A DNA stretch of 6,816 bases from Acidobacteriota bacterium (GCA_021778875.1 JAJYBT010000136.1:1-6816), one strand, 5' to 3'; shown: positions 1 through 6,369, numbered from the stretch's first letter. A program made the numbers and translations. Notes: generated by a model from the letters alone, not told the origin.

Positions 1-57
1 GGGCTTGGTGACAGCCGCGCGCGCCTTCACAATATTCTTGCTGGCTTTTCTTGCCAT
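1..57 (-). CDS. rplA: 50S ribosomal protein L1, N-terminal fragment (runs off the left edge)
   Basis: Only the first 19 codons are in the window; the rest lies beyond position 1. They read MARKASKNIVKARAAVTKP, a short Lys/Arg/Ala-rich start that resembles the N-terminus of bacterial L1 proteins, especially those I recall from acidobacteria. L1 binds 23S rRNA at the L1 stalk, helps release the E-site tRNA, and in many bacteria represses its own operon. On the minus strand a purine-rich Shine-Dalgarno (GAGGAG) sits just before the ATG. The gene lies on the same strand as rplK, its usual immediate upstream neighbour, but about 4.6 kb away from it. The identity rests on a short match plus context, so it is probable but not certain. 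Nothing can be said about the rest of the protein. Confidence 0.72.
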   Translation of the reverse strand, partial: MARKASKNIVKARAAVTKP

Positions 58-87
58 GGTCTCCTCGTCTCCCACCGCCTTTGCCAG

Positions 88-190
88 CTCTGCTTTGCAG
101 AGAACCCGGAAGCGCCCGCCAGACCGGCAGCACTCTCGAACAGGCCCAAAAGCCGTGGTGCATTTGACTGCCCGGACACACTCCCGGGCA
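88..190 (-). other. Structured leader of rplA with two small hairpins
   Basis: Between the candidate promoter and the rplA start there are two perfect inverted repeats: TGCCCGG/CCGGGCA (169-175 with 184-190, 8-nt loop) and CTCTGC/GCAGAG (88-93 with 97-102, 3-nt loop). The second ends about 30 nt before the start codon. They could be part of a regulatory leader, for instance an L1 mRNA target, but I cannot recognise the conserved L1-binding motif with confidence. The rest of the 58-386 spacer shows no credible gene. Confidence 0.3.
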
Positions 191-199
191 CATCTACGA

Positions 200-228
200 A
201 TATTACTGGAGTGGCCCTGAAAATGCAA
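200..228 (-). promoter_or_regulatory. Candidate sigma-70-type promoter for rplA
   Basis: On the minus strand a -35-like TTGCAT (223-228) is followed, after exactly 17 bases, by a -10-like TAATAT (200-205). The -10 keeps the most conserved positions (TA at the start, AT at the end), while the -35 matches only the TTG. Transcription would start near 193 and give a leader of about 135 nt before the rplA start. A separate promoter is what rplA would need, given that it is cut off from rplK. Inferred from sequence only. Confidence 0.5.
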
Positions 229-386
229 CCACCCGGGCGCCCGCGCCGCCGCACCTCCCTCAAGGTTTCCCTTTGCACGCATCCAAACAAAATGCCTGCG
301 ATGACATCTAACAAATTGACAGGTAAGGTGCTTCCAGCGCGAACGGAGATGCCGTTCGTGGCTCCTGCCTGGGAGGAACGACCCTT

Positions 387-1331
387 ATGACTCGGTTTGC
401 AAAGGCCGCTGTTGCGGCCATCTCTGCAGCCTTTTGCCTGACGGCGGTGTTCGCGCAGAGCGCAGCTGCCCAGGACCACGGCAGCGCGATTATCACTGTG
501 CTCTCCAAGAAGAACCGCGAGCTGCCCGTAAACCTGACGCAGCAGGACCTGCGCCTGAAAGTGGACGGCAAGGATGCCGACATTACCGGCTGGACGCACC
601 TGAATGCGGCCAACGGCCCGGTGGAACTGGTGCTGCTCATCGACGGGTCCGCGCGGACCAGCCTGGGCCAGCAGCTGGGCGACATCTCCAACTTCATCCA
701 GAACCTGCCAGCGGACGTGAAGCTCTCCGTGGGGTACATGGAGTTTGGCCGGGCTGTGCTCTCCGGCGCGCCCACCACGGACCACAACGTGGCGCAGCGG
801 GCTCTGCACCTGCCCACCGGCCCGGCCGGCGGCAGCGGCAGCCCGTACTTCTGCCTCTCCGACCTGGCCAAGCACTGGCCCAGCAACGACCCCACCGCCC
901 GACGCGAGGTGGTGATGGTCACCGACGGCGTGGACAACTACGAGCAGCACTTCGATCCGGAAGACCCGTATGTGCAGTCGGCCATCACGGACTCCGTGCG
1001 CGCCGGCCTGGTGATCTCCTCCATTTACTGGCGCGACCGCGGCTTTCTGGATTCGACGGCCTACGGCGCGGACAGCGGTCAGAACCTGATGGCCATGGTG
1101 ACCGATGCCACCGGCGGCTCCAGCTATTGGAACGGCCTGGGGAACCCGGTTTCGTTCAAGCCCTACTTTGACGACGTGATCCTACGCCTGCAGAACCAGT
1201 ACCGGCTCAGCTTTAAGACCACCCGGGCGGCCAGGGCGGACGTGGTGAACATGTCTCTGAAGGTGGGCGGACCGGCCTCCAAGGCGTGGTCGCCGCAGCA
1301 GGTGGCCGTCCACAAGCCCGGCTCCAACTAA
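387..1331 (+). CDS. Secreted von Willebrand factor A (VWA) domain protein, acidobacterial type
   Basis: This is a 314-residue protein. It has a Sec signal peptide (residues 1 to about 28: basic start, Ala-rich hydrophobic core, probable cleavage near AAAQ). A short beta-rich stretch (33-70) follows, then a VWA fold from about 78 to 270: a hydrophobic strand ending LVLLIDGSAR (81-90), a second acidic loop VTDGVDN (178-184), and a closing LQNQYRLSF (268-276) typical of the VWFA-related proteins that are numerous in Acidobacteriota. VWA domains bind ligand proteins through a metal site, and these proteins act in the periplasm or outside the cell. The metal motif is atypical: D86-G-S88-A-R90 has Arg where DxSxS has its last Ser. 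The start is supported by a strong GGGAGGA (371-377), 9 nt upstream. The gene is divergent from rplA. The family has no assigned biochemical function that I know of, and no partner is evident here. Confidence 0.9.
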   Translation: MTRFAKAAVAAISAAFCLTAVFAQSAAAQDHGSAIITVLSKKNRELPVNLTQQDLRLKVDGKDADITGWTHLNAANGPVELVLLIDGSARTSLGQQLGDISNFIQNLPADVKLSVGYMEFGRAVLSGAPTTDHNVAQRALHLPTGPAGGSGSPYFCLSDLAKHWPSNDPTARREVVMVTDGVDNYEQHFDPEDPYVQSAITDSVRAGLVISSIYWRDRGFLDSTAYGADSGQNLMAMVTDATGGSSYWNGLGNPVSFKPYFDDVILRLQNQYRLSFKTTRAARADVVNMSLKVGGPASKAWSPQQVAVHKPGSN

Positions 1332-1368
1332 CCCGCCGGACAGCTTCCACAGGACGGCGTTTTGTGGC

Positions 1369-1491
1369 ATGCTGTCTCGCATGGGAAACAAGGACAAAGG
1401 CAAGAAGGAAACGAAGAAGGCTCCCAAGCCAAAGCCGAAGCCGGAGCCCAGTCACAAGCGCGAACTCTTCACACCGCAGACGGCAAAGTAA
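1369..1491 (+). CDS. Small Lys/Pro-rich basic protein (hypothetical)
   Basis: This is an open frame of 40 codons from the ATG at 1369, or 36 from the in-frame ATG at 1381. It lies 37 nt after the VWA gene. The product is extremely basic: it begins MGNKDKGKKETKKAP, has alternating Lys-Pro in the middle, and ends HKRELFTPQTAK. Neither start has a good Shine-Dalgarno; AGGA at 1351-1354 is 14 nt before the first ATG. The stop codon overlaps the first arm of a strong hairpin that looks like a terminator, which fits a real last cistron of a VWA transcript. Tiny proteins of this KDKGKKE flavour exist in several bacteria without known function. It could be a nucleic-acid-binding or ribosome-associated peptide, or a chance ORF. 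No function is assigned. Confidence 0.42.
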   Translation: MLSRMGNKDKGKKETKKAPKPKPKPEPSHKRELFTPQTAK

Positions 1492-1534
1492 GGCCGCCCG
1501 CGCCACCGGACCCAACCCGGAGGCAGGCGGCCTT
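1490..1534. terminator. Probable bidirectional transcription terminator
   Basis: A perfect 9-bp inverted repeat, AAGGCCGCC (1490-1498) and GGCGGCCTT (1526-1534), encloses a smaller CCGG/CCGG pair. It lies between the end of the plus-strand VWA/small-ORF unit and the end of the minus-strand NTF2-like gene (stop at 1540-1542). A converging position is where a shared terminator is expected. The T tracts are weak (CTTCTTCG on plus, TTACTTTG on minus). Confidence 0.6.
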
Positions 1535-1539
1535 CTTCG

Positions 1540-2061
1540 TCAGCGTTGAGCAGGCGCTCCCAGTTGCTGAACGGCCGTGGCCGGATCGGGCACTGCTGCT
1601 TCGTGCGCCACAATGCGCCAGCCGGTCCTGCCCCGGCGCAGCACCACCAGGTTTACGCCCCGGGCCTTCTGCCCTGCGTTTGTGGACTCGTAGCGCGTGA
1701 TGGCATACATCATGTCTGCGGCGCAGGCCACGTGCACAATGCGAATGGCGTCGATGTGGTATCCGGCATCCACGCCCCGCTGCAGATAGGCCTGAATGTC
1801 CGCCCGCCCGTGCACAATGCCGTTCACGTAGTGCTGCGTCAGGTAGTAGGCGTCCGGCGCATACAGCGCTGCCACCCGCCCCGCGTCCCTGCCGTTGTAA
1901 CCCGCAATCCAGGCGGCAATAACCTGCTGCGCCACGCGGCCCGGGTCCTCTGCGGCGCAGGTGCCCCGCTCGGCGGCCGCTGCCTGCCCGGCCGGATGCG
2001 TCTGAGCACAGGCCATGGCCACGGCCAGCCAGAAAATGCCTGCAATGCCTGCTCGCTTCAT
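1540..2061 (-). CDS. Secreted SnoaL/NTF2-like (DUF4440-type) protein
   Basis: This is a 173-residue protein. Residues 1 to about 29 form a signal peptide (MKR, then a hydrophobic core around GIFWLAVAMACA). A Cys at 18 makes a weak lipoprotein signal possible, but the box is poor. Residues 45-158 have the layout of an NTF2-like cone fold: an N-terminal helix (VIAAWIAGYNGRDAGRVAALY), the typical FAPDA-like YAPDAYY, a GRADIQAYLQ helix, then strands ending GWRIVAHEAAVP. Members of this superfamily either hydrolyse or isomerise small molecules or serve as binding modules, and the sequence does not say which. The frame is open further upstream, but the ATG at 2061 is chosen because a clean GGGAGG lies 7 nt before it and a signal peptide starts there. 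It is convergent with the VWA unit and divergent from the patatin gene, so it is probably transcribed alone. Confidence 0.85.
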   Translation of the reverse strand: MKRAGIAGIFWLAVAMACAQTHPAGQAAAAERGTCAAEDPGRVAQQVIAAWIAGYNGRDAGRVAALYAPDAYYLTQHYVNGIVHGRADIQAYLQRGVDAGYHIDAIRIVHVACAADMMYAITRYESTNAGQKARGVNLVVLRRGRTGWRIVAHEAAVPDPATAVQQLGAPAQR

Positions 2062-2255
2062 CGTTTTGCCTCCCGCGCGGTTGCCCAAGGCCCACCATGC
2101 TACTCCAAACCCGCCGCCAAGACCGTGGCCGCCACGACACCAGCGCGGCAGTAGGAGACTCGGTACACCGGCATGGGATTCTGCCCGCACCCGCCCGGCA
2201 GGTGCGAGAAAGAGCGTAAGTTGGAGACACGGGCGCCCTACCAGGAGGACAAACC

Positions 2256-4505
2256 ATGCCCTGGAAACCTGCCGCATTGCTTCTTGCCGCGCTACTGGGA
2301 ACCACCGCCGCCATGGCCCAGCAGCCGGAGCCGAGCCAGCCCACACCCAGCAGCGCACTGCCCCCGGTGGCGCCCGCGGGCCGGCCCTCCGTGGGGCTTG
2401 CGCTGGAGGGCGGCGGCGCGCTCGGCCTTGCCCATGTGGGCGTTCTGCAATGGCTTGAGGAGCACCATATCCCCGTCGATCGCGTGGCCGGAACCAGCAT
2501 GGGCGCGCTGGTGGGCGCGCTCTACGCCAGCGGTCGCTCCCCGGAGCAGATGCGTGCCATCGCCATCAGCCCGTCCATCTCCAGCGTCTTTACCGTGCAG
2601 ACCCCCTATGCGGACGCCAGTTTTCGTCGGCGCCAGGACCGGCGCGAGGTGCCGCAGTTCCTCACCCTCGGACTCCGGAACCGCTACGCCCTGCGCAATG
2701 CCCTGCTCACGGACCGGGGCGTCAACGAGTTCCTGAGCCGCGAGCTGTTTGAGGACAACAGCGAGCAACTCGACTACAACCGGCTGCCCATCCCCTTCCG
2801 CTGCGTGGCCACTGACCTGGCGACACTGCACGCCATCACCTTCAGCCACGGTCCTCTGCCCGCCGCGGTGCGGGCCTCCATCTCCATCCCCGGCGTCTTT
2901 TCTCCGGTGCAGGGTCCGGATGGGCACATGCTGGTGGATGGCGGCATTGTGGACAACCTGCCCACCGGCGTCCTGCGCCGCGATCTGCATGCCGACGTGG
3001 TCATCGCCATTCACCTCGAAGACTCCCTGCTCTCGCCGTCGGACACGGTCTCCATCGTCGGCGTGCTCAATCGCGCCTTCGCCGCGGGCATTGTGCACAA
3101 CGTGGAGGAGTCAGAGAAGCTGGCCAACGTGGTGGTGAACGTCCCCGTCAGCGGCTTCTCCGGCAGCGACTACAGCAAGGCCGCCGAGCTGATCGCCGTC
3201 GGATACAAGGCCGCCGAGCAGAGCCGCGCCGCGCTGCTGCCCTACGCCCTTAGCGACAGCGGCTGGCAGGCCTACCTGGCCGCGCGCAACTCCCGCCGCG
3301 TCCCGCCTCCCGGCTCGCTGCGCCAGGTGCGCGTGCAGGGCGGCGAACCAGGCGCCGTGCAGCAGGTGGAGCGCGACCTGAAATCCGCCGAGGGCAAACC
3401 GCTTTCGCAGCAATCCGTGCTTGCCGGTCTGAAGGGCGTACAGGCCGACGGCGAGTACGAGGCCACCTACGAGACCTACGCCGTCACCGGCAACGCGGCG
3501 GGCGGCGGAGACGGCGGCATCCTCGTCCACCTGCGCCGCGACCCCAACGGGCCGCCCTTTCTGCTGGTGGCGCCGCAGTTTGCCGCCGCCACCTCCAACG
3601 TCAGCCGGGGCAACCTGGTGCTGCGCCTGGTGCACCAGAACCTGGGCGGATTTGGCTCGGAGCTCCGCGCCGGCGCGGTCGTCGGCTACAACACCGATCT
3701 CTCCGCCGAGTACTACCGGCTGCTCACCCCGGCGGGCTACTTCGTCGAGCCGCAGGCCCGCGTCCTTCGCGAGCCGGTGTACATGTGGGCCAACCAGAAG
3801 CGCATCGCCGAGCGCTTCCAGCAGAATCTTGAGGCGGGCCTCGTCGCCGGGCGCACCTTCAGCAACCGCTTCCAGGTGGCCGCCCAGTGGCGCGCCATCG
3901 ATACCCGCTGGAGCCTGCGCACCGGCACGGACGGCGGCCCGTACCTGACCGGCACCGCACAGACCGGAGAACTTCGATTCGCGCTCGACAATGCCTCATC
4001 GGCCACGGTCTTCACCCGCGGATTCCGGCTGGCGGCCTCGGCCGGCGCGCTCTACCACGCCGTCGGCAGCGACAATGCGCCGCTGGTCCGGCTCGCCTTT
4101 ACCGGCATGCGCCCGTGGAAGGGCGAAAACATCCTCGGCGTCAGCGGCGAGGTCCAGTCCTATCTGCGCGCGCGGGTGGCGCAGCCCTACCGCTTTACGC
4201 TGGGCGGGCCGCTGCGGCTCTCCGCCTCGTCGTTTGACGAGTATCGCGGCACTGACACGATGCTGGCGCACACCGGCTACATGCACCGCATTGCGCCCAT
4301 GCCCACCGGCATGGGGCAGAGCCTGTACGCGGTGCTGGGCTATGAAGCCGGCGAGATCTGGTCGCCGGAGTCGCGGGCCACGCTGCGGCAGGACGGCGTA
4401 ACCGGACTGGTTGCCAACACTCCCATCGGCGTCATCACCTTCGGCGTCTCCGTGGGCGACGCGGGCCGGCGCAAGGTCTTCTTCACCATCGGGCGATGGT
4501 TTTAG
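2256..4505 (+). CDS. Patatin-like phospholipase with POTRA and outer-membrane beta-barrel (type Vd autotransporter, PlpD-like)
   Basis: This is a 749-residue exported protein. Residues 1-21 are a signal peptide (cleavage near AMA-QQ), followed by a Pro-rich linker. The patatin domain spans about 45-330: oxyanion loop EGGGALG (51-57), nucleophile elbow GTSMG with Ser81, and the catalytic Asp in DGG (228-230). This Ser-Asp dyad is that of bacterial patatin lipases/phospholipases A. Residues about 354-428 (starting SLRQVRVQGG) look like one POTRA module. About 434-749 is rich in alternating aromatic/hydrophobic strands and ends in a terminal Phe (GRWF), the mark of BamA-inserted barrels. Pseudomonas PlpD has this order and size, and in it the barrel carries the lipase to the cell surface. 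The start is backed by AGGAGG (2243-2248), 7 nt upstream. Substrate and release are unknown. It is the only lipid-active gene here, and no neighbour is an obvious partner. Confidence 0.93.
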   Translation: MPWKPAALLLAALLGTTAAMAQQPEPSQPTPSSALPPVAPAGRPSVGLALEGGGALGLAHVGVLQWLEEHHIPVDRVAGTSMGALVGALYASGRSPEQMRAIAISPSISSVFTVQTPYADASFRRRQDRREVPQFLTLGLRNRYALRNALLTDRGVNEFLSRELFEDNSEQLDYNRLPIPFRCVATDLATLHAITFSHGPLPAAVRASISIPGVFSPVQGPDGHMLVDGGIVDNLPTGVLRRDLHADVVIAIHLEDSLLSPSDTVSIVGVLNRAFAAGIVHNVEESEKLANVVVNVPVSGFSGSDYSKAAELIAVGYKAAEQSRAALLPYALSDSGWQAYLAARNSRRVPPPGSLRQVRVQGGEPGAVQQVERDLKSAEGKPLSQQSVLAGLKGVQADGEYEATYETYAVTGNAAGGGDGGILVHLRRDPNGPPFLLVAPQFAAATSNVSRGNLVLRLVHQNLGGFGSELRAGAVVGYNTDLSAEYYRLLTPAGYFVEPQARVLREPVYMWANQKRIAERFQQNLEAGLVAGRTFSNRFQVAAQWRAIDTRWSLRTGTDGGPYLTGTAQTGELRFALDNASSATVFTRGFRLAASAGALYHAVGSDNAPLVRLAFTGMRPWKGENILGVSGEVQSYLRARVAQPYRFTLGGPLRLSASSFDEYRGTDTMLAHTGYMHRIAPMPTGMGQSLYAVLGYEAGEIWSPESRATLRQDGVTGLVANTPIGVITFGVSVGDAGRRKVFFTIGRWF

Positions 4506-4620
4506 AGCAAAACCAGCCTTTCTGGGACCTGGCGGAGGGTGTGCCAGGTCGCCGCTCCCTGTTGGTCGCGTCGACTGAAGAGAATCCTTTGCGGGATGCA
4601 GCGAGGCTGGTTTTGCTATA
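4503..4620. repeat. Structured inverted-repeat element with 13-bp perfect termini
   Basis: AGCAAAACCAGCC (4506-4518) and its exact complement GGCTGGTTTTGCT (4605-4617) bound an 86-nt interior. With one mismatch the arms extend to a TA on each side (4503-4504 and 4619-4620). Inside lie three further hairpins: GACCTGGC/GCCAGGTC (4526-4533 with 4543-4550), GTCG/CGAC (4565-4568 with 4572-4575) and ATCC/GGAT (4584-4587 with 4594-4597), so the whole could fold as a cloverleaf. It holds no gene. The left TA is part of the TAG stop codon of the patatin gene. It may be a miniature inverted-repeat element (the flanking TA would suit an IS630/Tc1-like target), an intergenic palindromic repeat family, or a structured RNA that ends the patatin transcript. 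Confidence 0.65.
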
Positions 4621-4634
4621 AGCGCAGACGCAAC

Positions 4635-4659
4635 AAGGCCCTCCGCTGGGGAGGGCCTT
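4635..4659 (-). terminator. Rho-independent-type terminator after rplK
   Basis: A perfect 10-bp stem, AAGGCCCTCC (4635-4644) with GGAGGGCCTT (4650-4659), has a 5-nt loop. It lies 29 nt beyond the rplK stop on the minus strand. The transcript continues CCTTGTTGCG after the stem, a short imperfect U run. It would end the tuf-rpmG-secE-nusG-rplK transcription unit, where in other genomes transcription would continue into rplA. It could also stop plus-strand read-through from the patatin gene, although there is no T run on that side. Confidence 0.72.
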
Positions 4660-4688
4660 GCCTGTCACTGGCGCGATGCGATTTCCGG

Positions 4689-5126
4689 TTAGCCGACCAC
4701 TTCAATGCCCATCGAACGGGCCGTGCCCTTGATGCTCTTGATGGCCGACTCCACGGAGGCGGCATTCAGATCGGGCATCTTCTGCGTGGCGATCTCGCGC
4801 ACCTGCTTCTCGGTCACCTTGCCCACCTTGTCCTTGTTGGGCGTGCCGGAGCCCTTCGCCAGGCCGGCTGCCTTCTTCAGCAGCACCGCGGCGGGGGGCG
4901 TCTTGGTCACAAAGGTGAAGCTGCGGTCCGCGTAAACGGTGATGACGACCGGGATGATAAGGCCCGCCATCTCCTTGTTCTGCGTGCGCGCGTTGAACTG
5001 CTTGCAGAACTCCATGATGTTGACCTGGGCCTGGCCCAGCGCGGGGCCGACCGGCGGCGCCGGCGTGGCCTTGCCCGCCTCAATCTGCAGCTTGACGTAT
5101 GTGGATACTTTCTTCGGAGGTGCCAT
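4689..5126 (-). CDS. rplK: 50S ribosomal protein L11
   Basis: This 145-residue protein is of normal L11 length. The N-terminal domain has the conserved [19 protein letters not shown] (24-42), including the prolines that face the thiostrepton/GTPase-centre rRNA. The C-terminal rRNA-binding domain ends with the family signature around [13 protein letters not shown]11 binds the GTPase-associated region of 23S rRNA and modulates factor binding and RelA activation. The start ATG has GAGGA 5 nt upstream. It lies downstream of nusG on the same strand, across a structured 162-nt spacer. It is followed by a terminator rather than by rplA, which is unusual. Confidence 0.98.
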   Translation of the reverse strand: MAPPKKVSTYVKLQIEAGKATPAPPVGPALGQAQVNIMEFCKQFNARTQNKEMAGLIIPVVITVYADRSFTFVTKTPPAAVLLKKAAGLAKGSGTPNKDKVGKVTEKQVREIATQKMPDLNAASVESAIKSIKGTARSMGIEVVG

Positions 5127-5158
5127 TGGGTTCCTCTGGAACCAGCCTTCCGCTCCTA

Positions 5159-5276
5159 GCTGCTAGCTTCCGGCTGGATGATTCCTTCCTGCAATTTTGG
5201 CGCTGCTGCTCTCGCGTTTGCTTACAACCGGCGCCCGCTAGGTGGACGAGCCGGTTAGAAGCTGGAAGCTAATAGC
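5159..5276. repeat. Imperfect long inverted repeat in the nusG-rplK spacer
   Basis: In the 162-nt spacer, GCTGCTAGCTTCCGGCT (5159-5175) pairs with AGCTGGAAGCTAATAGC (5260-5276) at 14 of 17 positions. A perfect AACCGGC/GCCGGTT pair (5226-5232 with 5250-5256) is nested inside. The L11 leader RNA could fold into one long branched structure. It may be a ribosomal-protein control site, or an intergenic palindromic repeat common to this genome. No promoter is recognisable in the spacer. Confidence 0.45.
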
Positions 5277-5288
5277 GGAGAACCGCAA

Positions 5289-5873
5289 CTACACAATCTT
5301 TTCCACTTTGCCGAATTCCAGCTCAACCGGGGTGGAGCGTCCGAAGATGGTCACCATGACCTTCAGCGTCTCGCGATCTTCGTTGATCTCATCCACCACG
5401 CCGTTGAAGTTGGCAAACGGCCCGTCGGTGATGCGCACCGACTCGTTCTTCTCAAACTTGATCTTGAGCCTCGGCTTGTCCTTGGCCGTCTCGCTGCGGA
5501 AGAGGATGGAGCTCACTTCTTCCTCAGAGAGCGCTACCGGCTTGTCGCCGGTGCCCAGAAAACCGGTCACCTTTGGCGTGTCCTTCAACACGTGCCAAAG
5601 GTTGTTGTCCAGGTCCATCTCCACCAGCACATAGCCGGGCAGGAAGACGCGCTCAACGGTACGCTTTTTGCCGTTGATGATCTCCGTCACCGGTTCGGTG
5701 GGGATCATGACCCGTCCCACCCTGTCCTGAAGCCCGAAGGCCGCAACACGGCTCTCAATGGACTCGCGCACCTTGCGCTCAAAGCCCGAGTAGGCGTGCA
5801 GGATGTACCACTTGAAGCGCTCGTTGCGCTCCGGTTGTGGCTGCTCGGCGGGTTTTTCCAGTTCTTCTGCCAT
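5289..5873 (-). CDS. nusG: Transcription termination/antitermination factor NusG
   Basis: This is a 194-residue protein. After a Glu/Pro-rich tail of about 19 residues comes the NGN domain (about 20-125), with WYILHAYSGFERKV (22-35), the RNA-polymerase-binding face and the hallmark PGYVLVEM (79-86). The KOW domain (about 141-190) contains VRITDGPFANFNGVVDEI. NusG rides on elongating RNA polymerase, suppresses pausing, links to Rho, and couples to ribosomal protein S10. The ATG is the only usable start in the frame; its Shine-Dalgarno is weak (GAGAAC). The secE stop is 27 nt upstream, so the pair is almost certainly co-transcribed. No insertions relative to the family are apparent. Confidence 0.98.
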   Translation of the reverse strand: MAEELEKPAEQPQPERNERFKWYILHAYSGFERKVRESIESRVAAFGLQDRVGRVMIPTEPVTEIINGKKRTVERVFLPGYVLVEMDLDNNLWHVLKDTPKVTGFLGTGDKPVALSEEEVSSILFRSETAKDKPRLKIKFEKNESVRITDGPFANFNGVVDEINEDRETLKVMVTIFGRSTPVELEFGKVEKIV

Positions 5874-5900
5874 TCTGTTCTCGATTCGCGGCTTCCGCCC

Positions 5901-6200
5901 TTACTGCGCACCACCCAGGCGGGTAAGCACCTCTTGCAAGGCTTTGTTGAAGAAGAAATCTACCACGAAGAAGAAGAAGCCGAAGAGAAAGACCGTCACA
6001 ATCACTACCGATGTCGTGGCCTGGACTTCCTTGCGGGTGGGCGCAACCACCTTGCGCATCTCTGCACGCACATCTCCCAGGAAGCGGGTCAGGTTACCCC
6101 ACAGGCCCAACGCTCCTCCTGAGATGTTCGACAGCGCGCCCGGTTCCTGCAGCTTGGCGGAACGTTGTTCGCCCTTTTCAATTGCGGCCTTGCTTGCCAT
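5901..6200 (-). CDS. secE: Preprotein translocase subunit SecE
   Basis: This 99-residue protein is the single-span bacterial type of SecE. A polar N-terminal tail (1 to about 37) precedes the conserved amphipathic helix FLGDVRAEMRKVVAPTRKEV (40-59), which carries the family's W/P-T-R-K-E pattern. One transmembrane segment follows (about 63-84), very rich in Val and Phe, with a short C-terminal helix. SecE clamps SecY in the inner-membrane translocon. The start ATG has AAGGA 8 nt upstream. It lies between tRNA-Trp and nusG, its usual position. The N-terminal tail is somewhat longer than in the shortest SecE proteins. Confidence 0.97.
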   Translation of the reverse strand: MASKAAIEKGEQRSAKLQEPGALSNISGGALGLWGNLTRFLGDVRAEMRKVVAPTRKEVQATTSVVIVTVFLFGFFFFVVDFFFNKALQEVLTRLGGAQ

Positions 6201-6252
6201 ACTTCTGTTCCTTGGCTTCCGGCCATTTCACCGGATGCATTTCTGCCTGATC

Positions 6253-6328
6253 TGGCAGGGGCGGAGGGATTCGAACCCCCAAGTTCGGTTTTGGAGACCG
6301 ACAGTTTAACCGTTGAGCTTACGCCCCT
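6253..6328 (-). tRNA. trnW: tRNA-Trp (anticodon CCA), CCA end encoded
   Basis: On the minus strand a full cloverleaf can be drawn. The acceptor stem AGGGGCG (rc of 6322-6328) pairs with CGCCCCT (rc of 6257-6263), and the discriminator is G. The anticodon arm is TCGGT-CTCCAAA-ACCGA with CCA in the loop, so it reads UGG. The T arm contains GGTTCGAATCC. The 3' CCA is present in the DNA (6253-6255). It lies between rpmG and secE, a placement known in many bacteria, and is probably cut out of a joint transcript. Confidence 0.97.
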
Positions 6329-6369
6329 AAAAACAGCAATCCGTTGTCACAGGTCAGGGATATGTACCT

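Noticed and set aside
5..220. Plus-strand ORF of 71 codons with a signal-peptide-like start
   Set aside because: It is antisense to the probable rplA start and its leader, and its hydrophobic run is the complement of Lys/Ala codons. It has no ribosome binding site, and the C-terminal part looks random.
316..344. TTGACA at 316-321 as a promoter for the VWA gene
   Set aside because: The -35 is perfect, but at 16-19 nt spacing there is no AT-rich -10 (GCGAAC and neighbours), so I do not call it.
27..950. Minus-strand 307-codon open frame
   Set aside because: It runs antisense through the VWA gene, whose signal peptide, domain pattern and ribosome binding site are clear. Its composition is that of a high-GC shadow frame.
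1546..2154. Plus-strand 202-codon open frame
   Set aside because: It is the antisense shadow of the NTF2-like gene and shows no recognisable fold.
2292..3098. Minus-strand 268-codon open frame
   Set aside because: It is antisense to the catalytic patatin domain, His/Gly/Ala-rich, and has no motif.
4539..5159. Plus-strand 206-codon open frame
   Set aside because: It is antisense to rplK and runs through the terminator and the inverted-repeat element. It is not credible as a protein.
6253..6328. tRNA-Trp as an integration (att) site
   Set aside because: There is no integrase and no repeated tRNA 3' end in the window, and the flanking genes keep their normal order.
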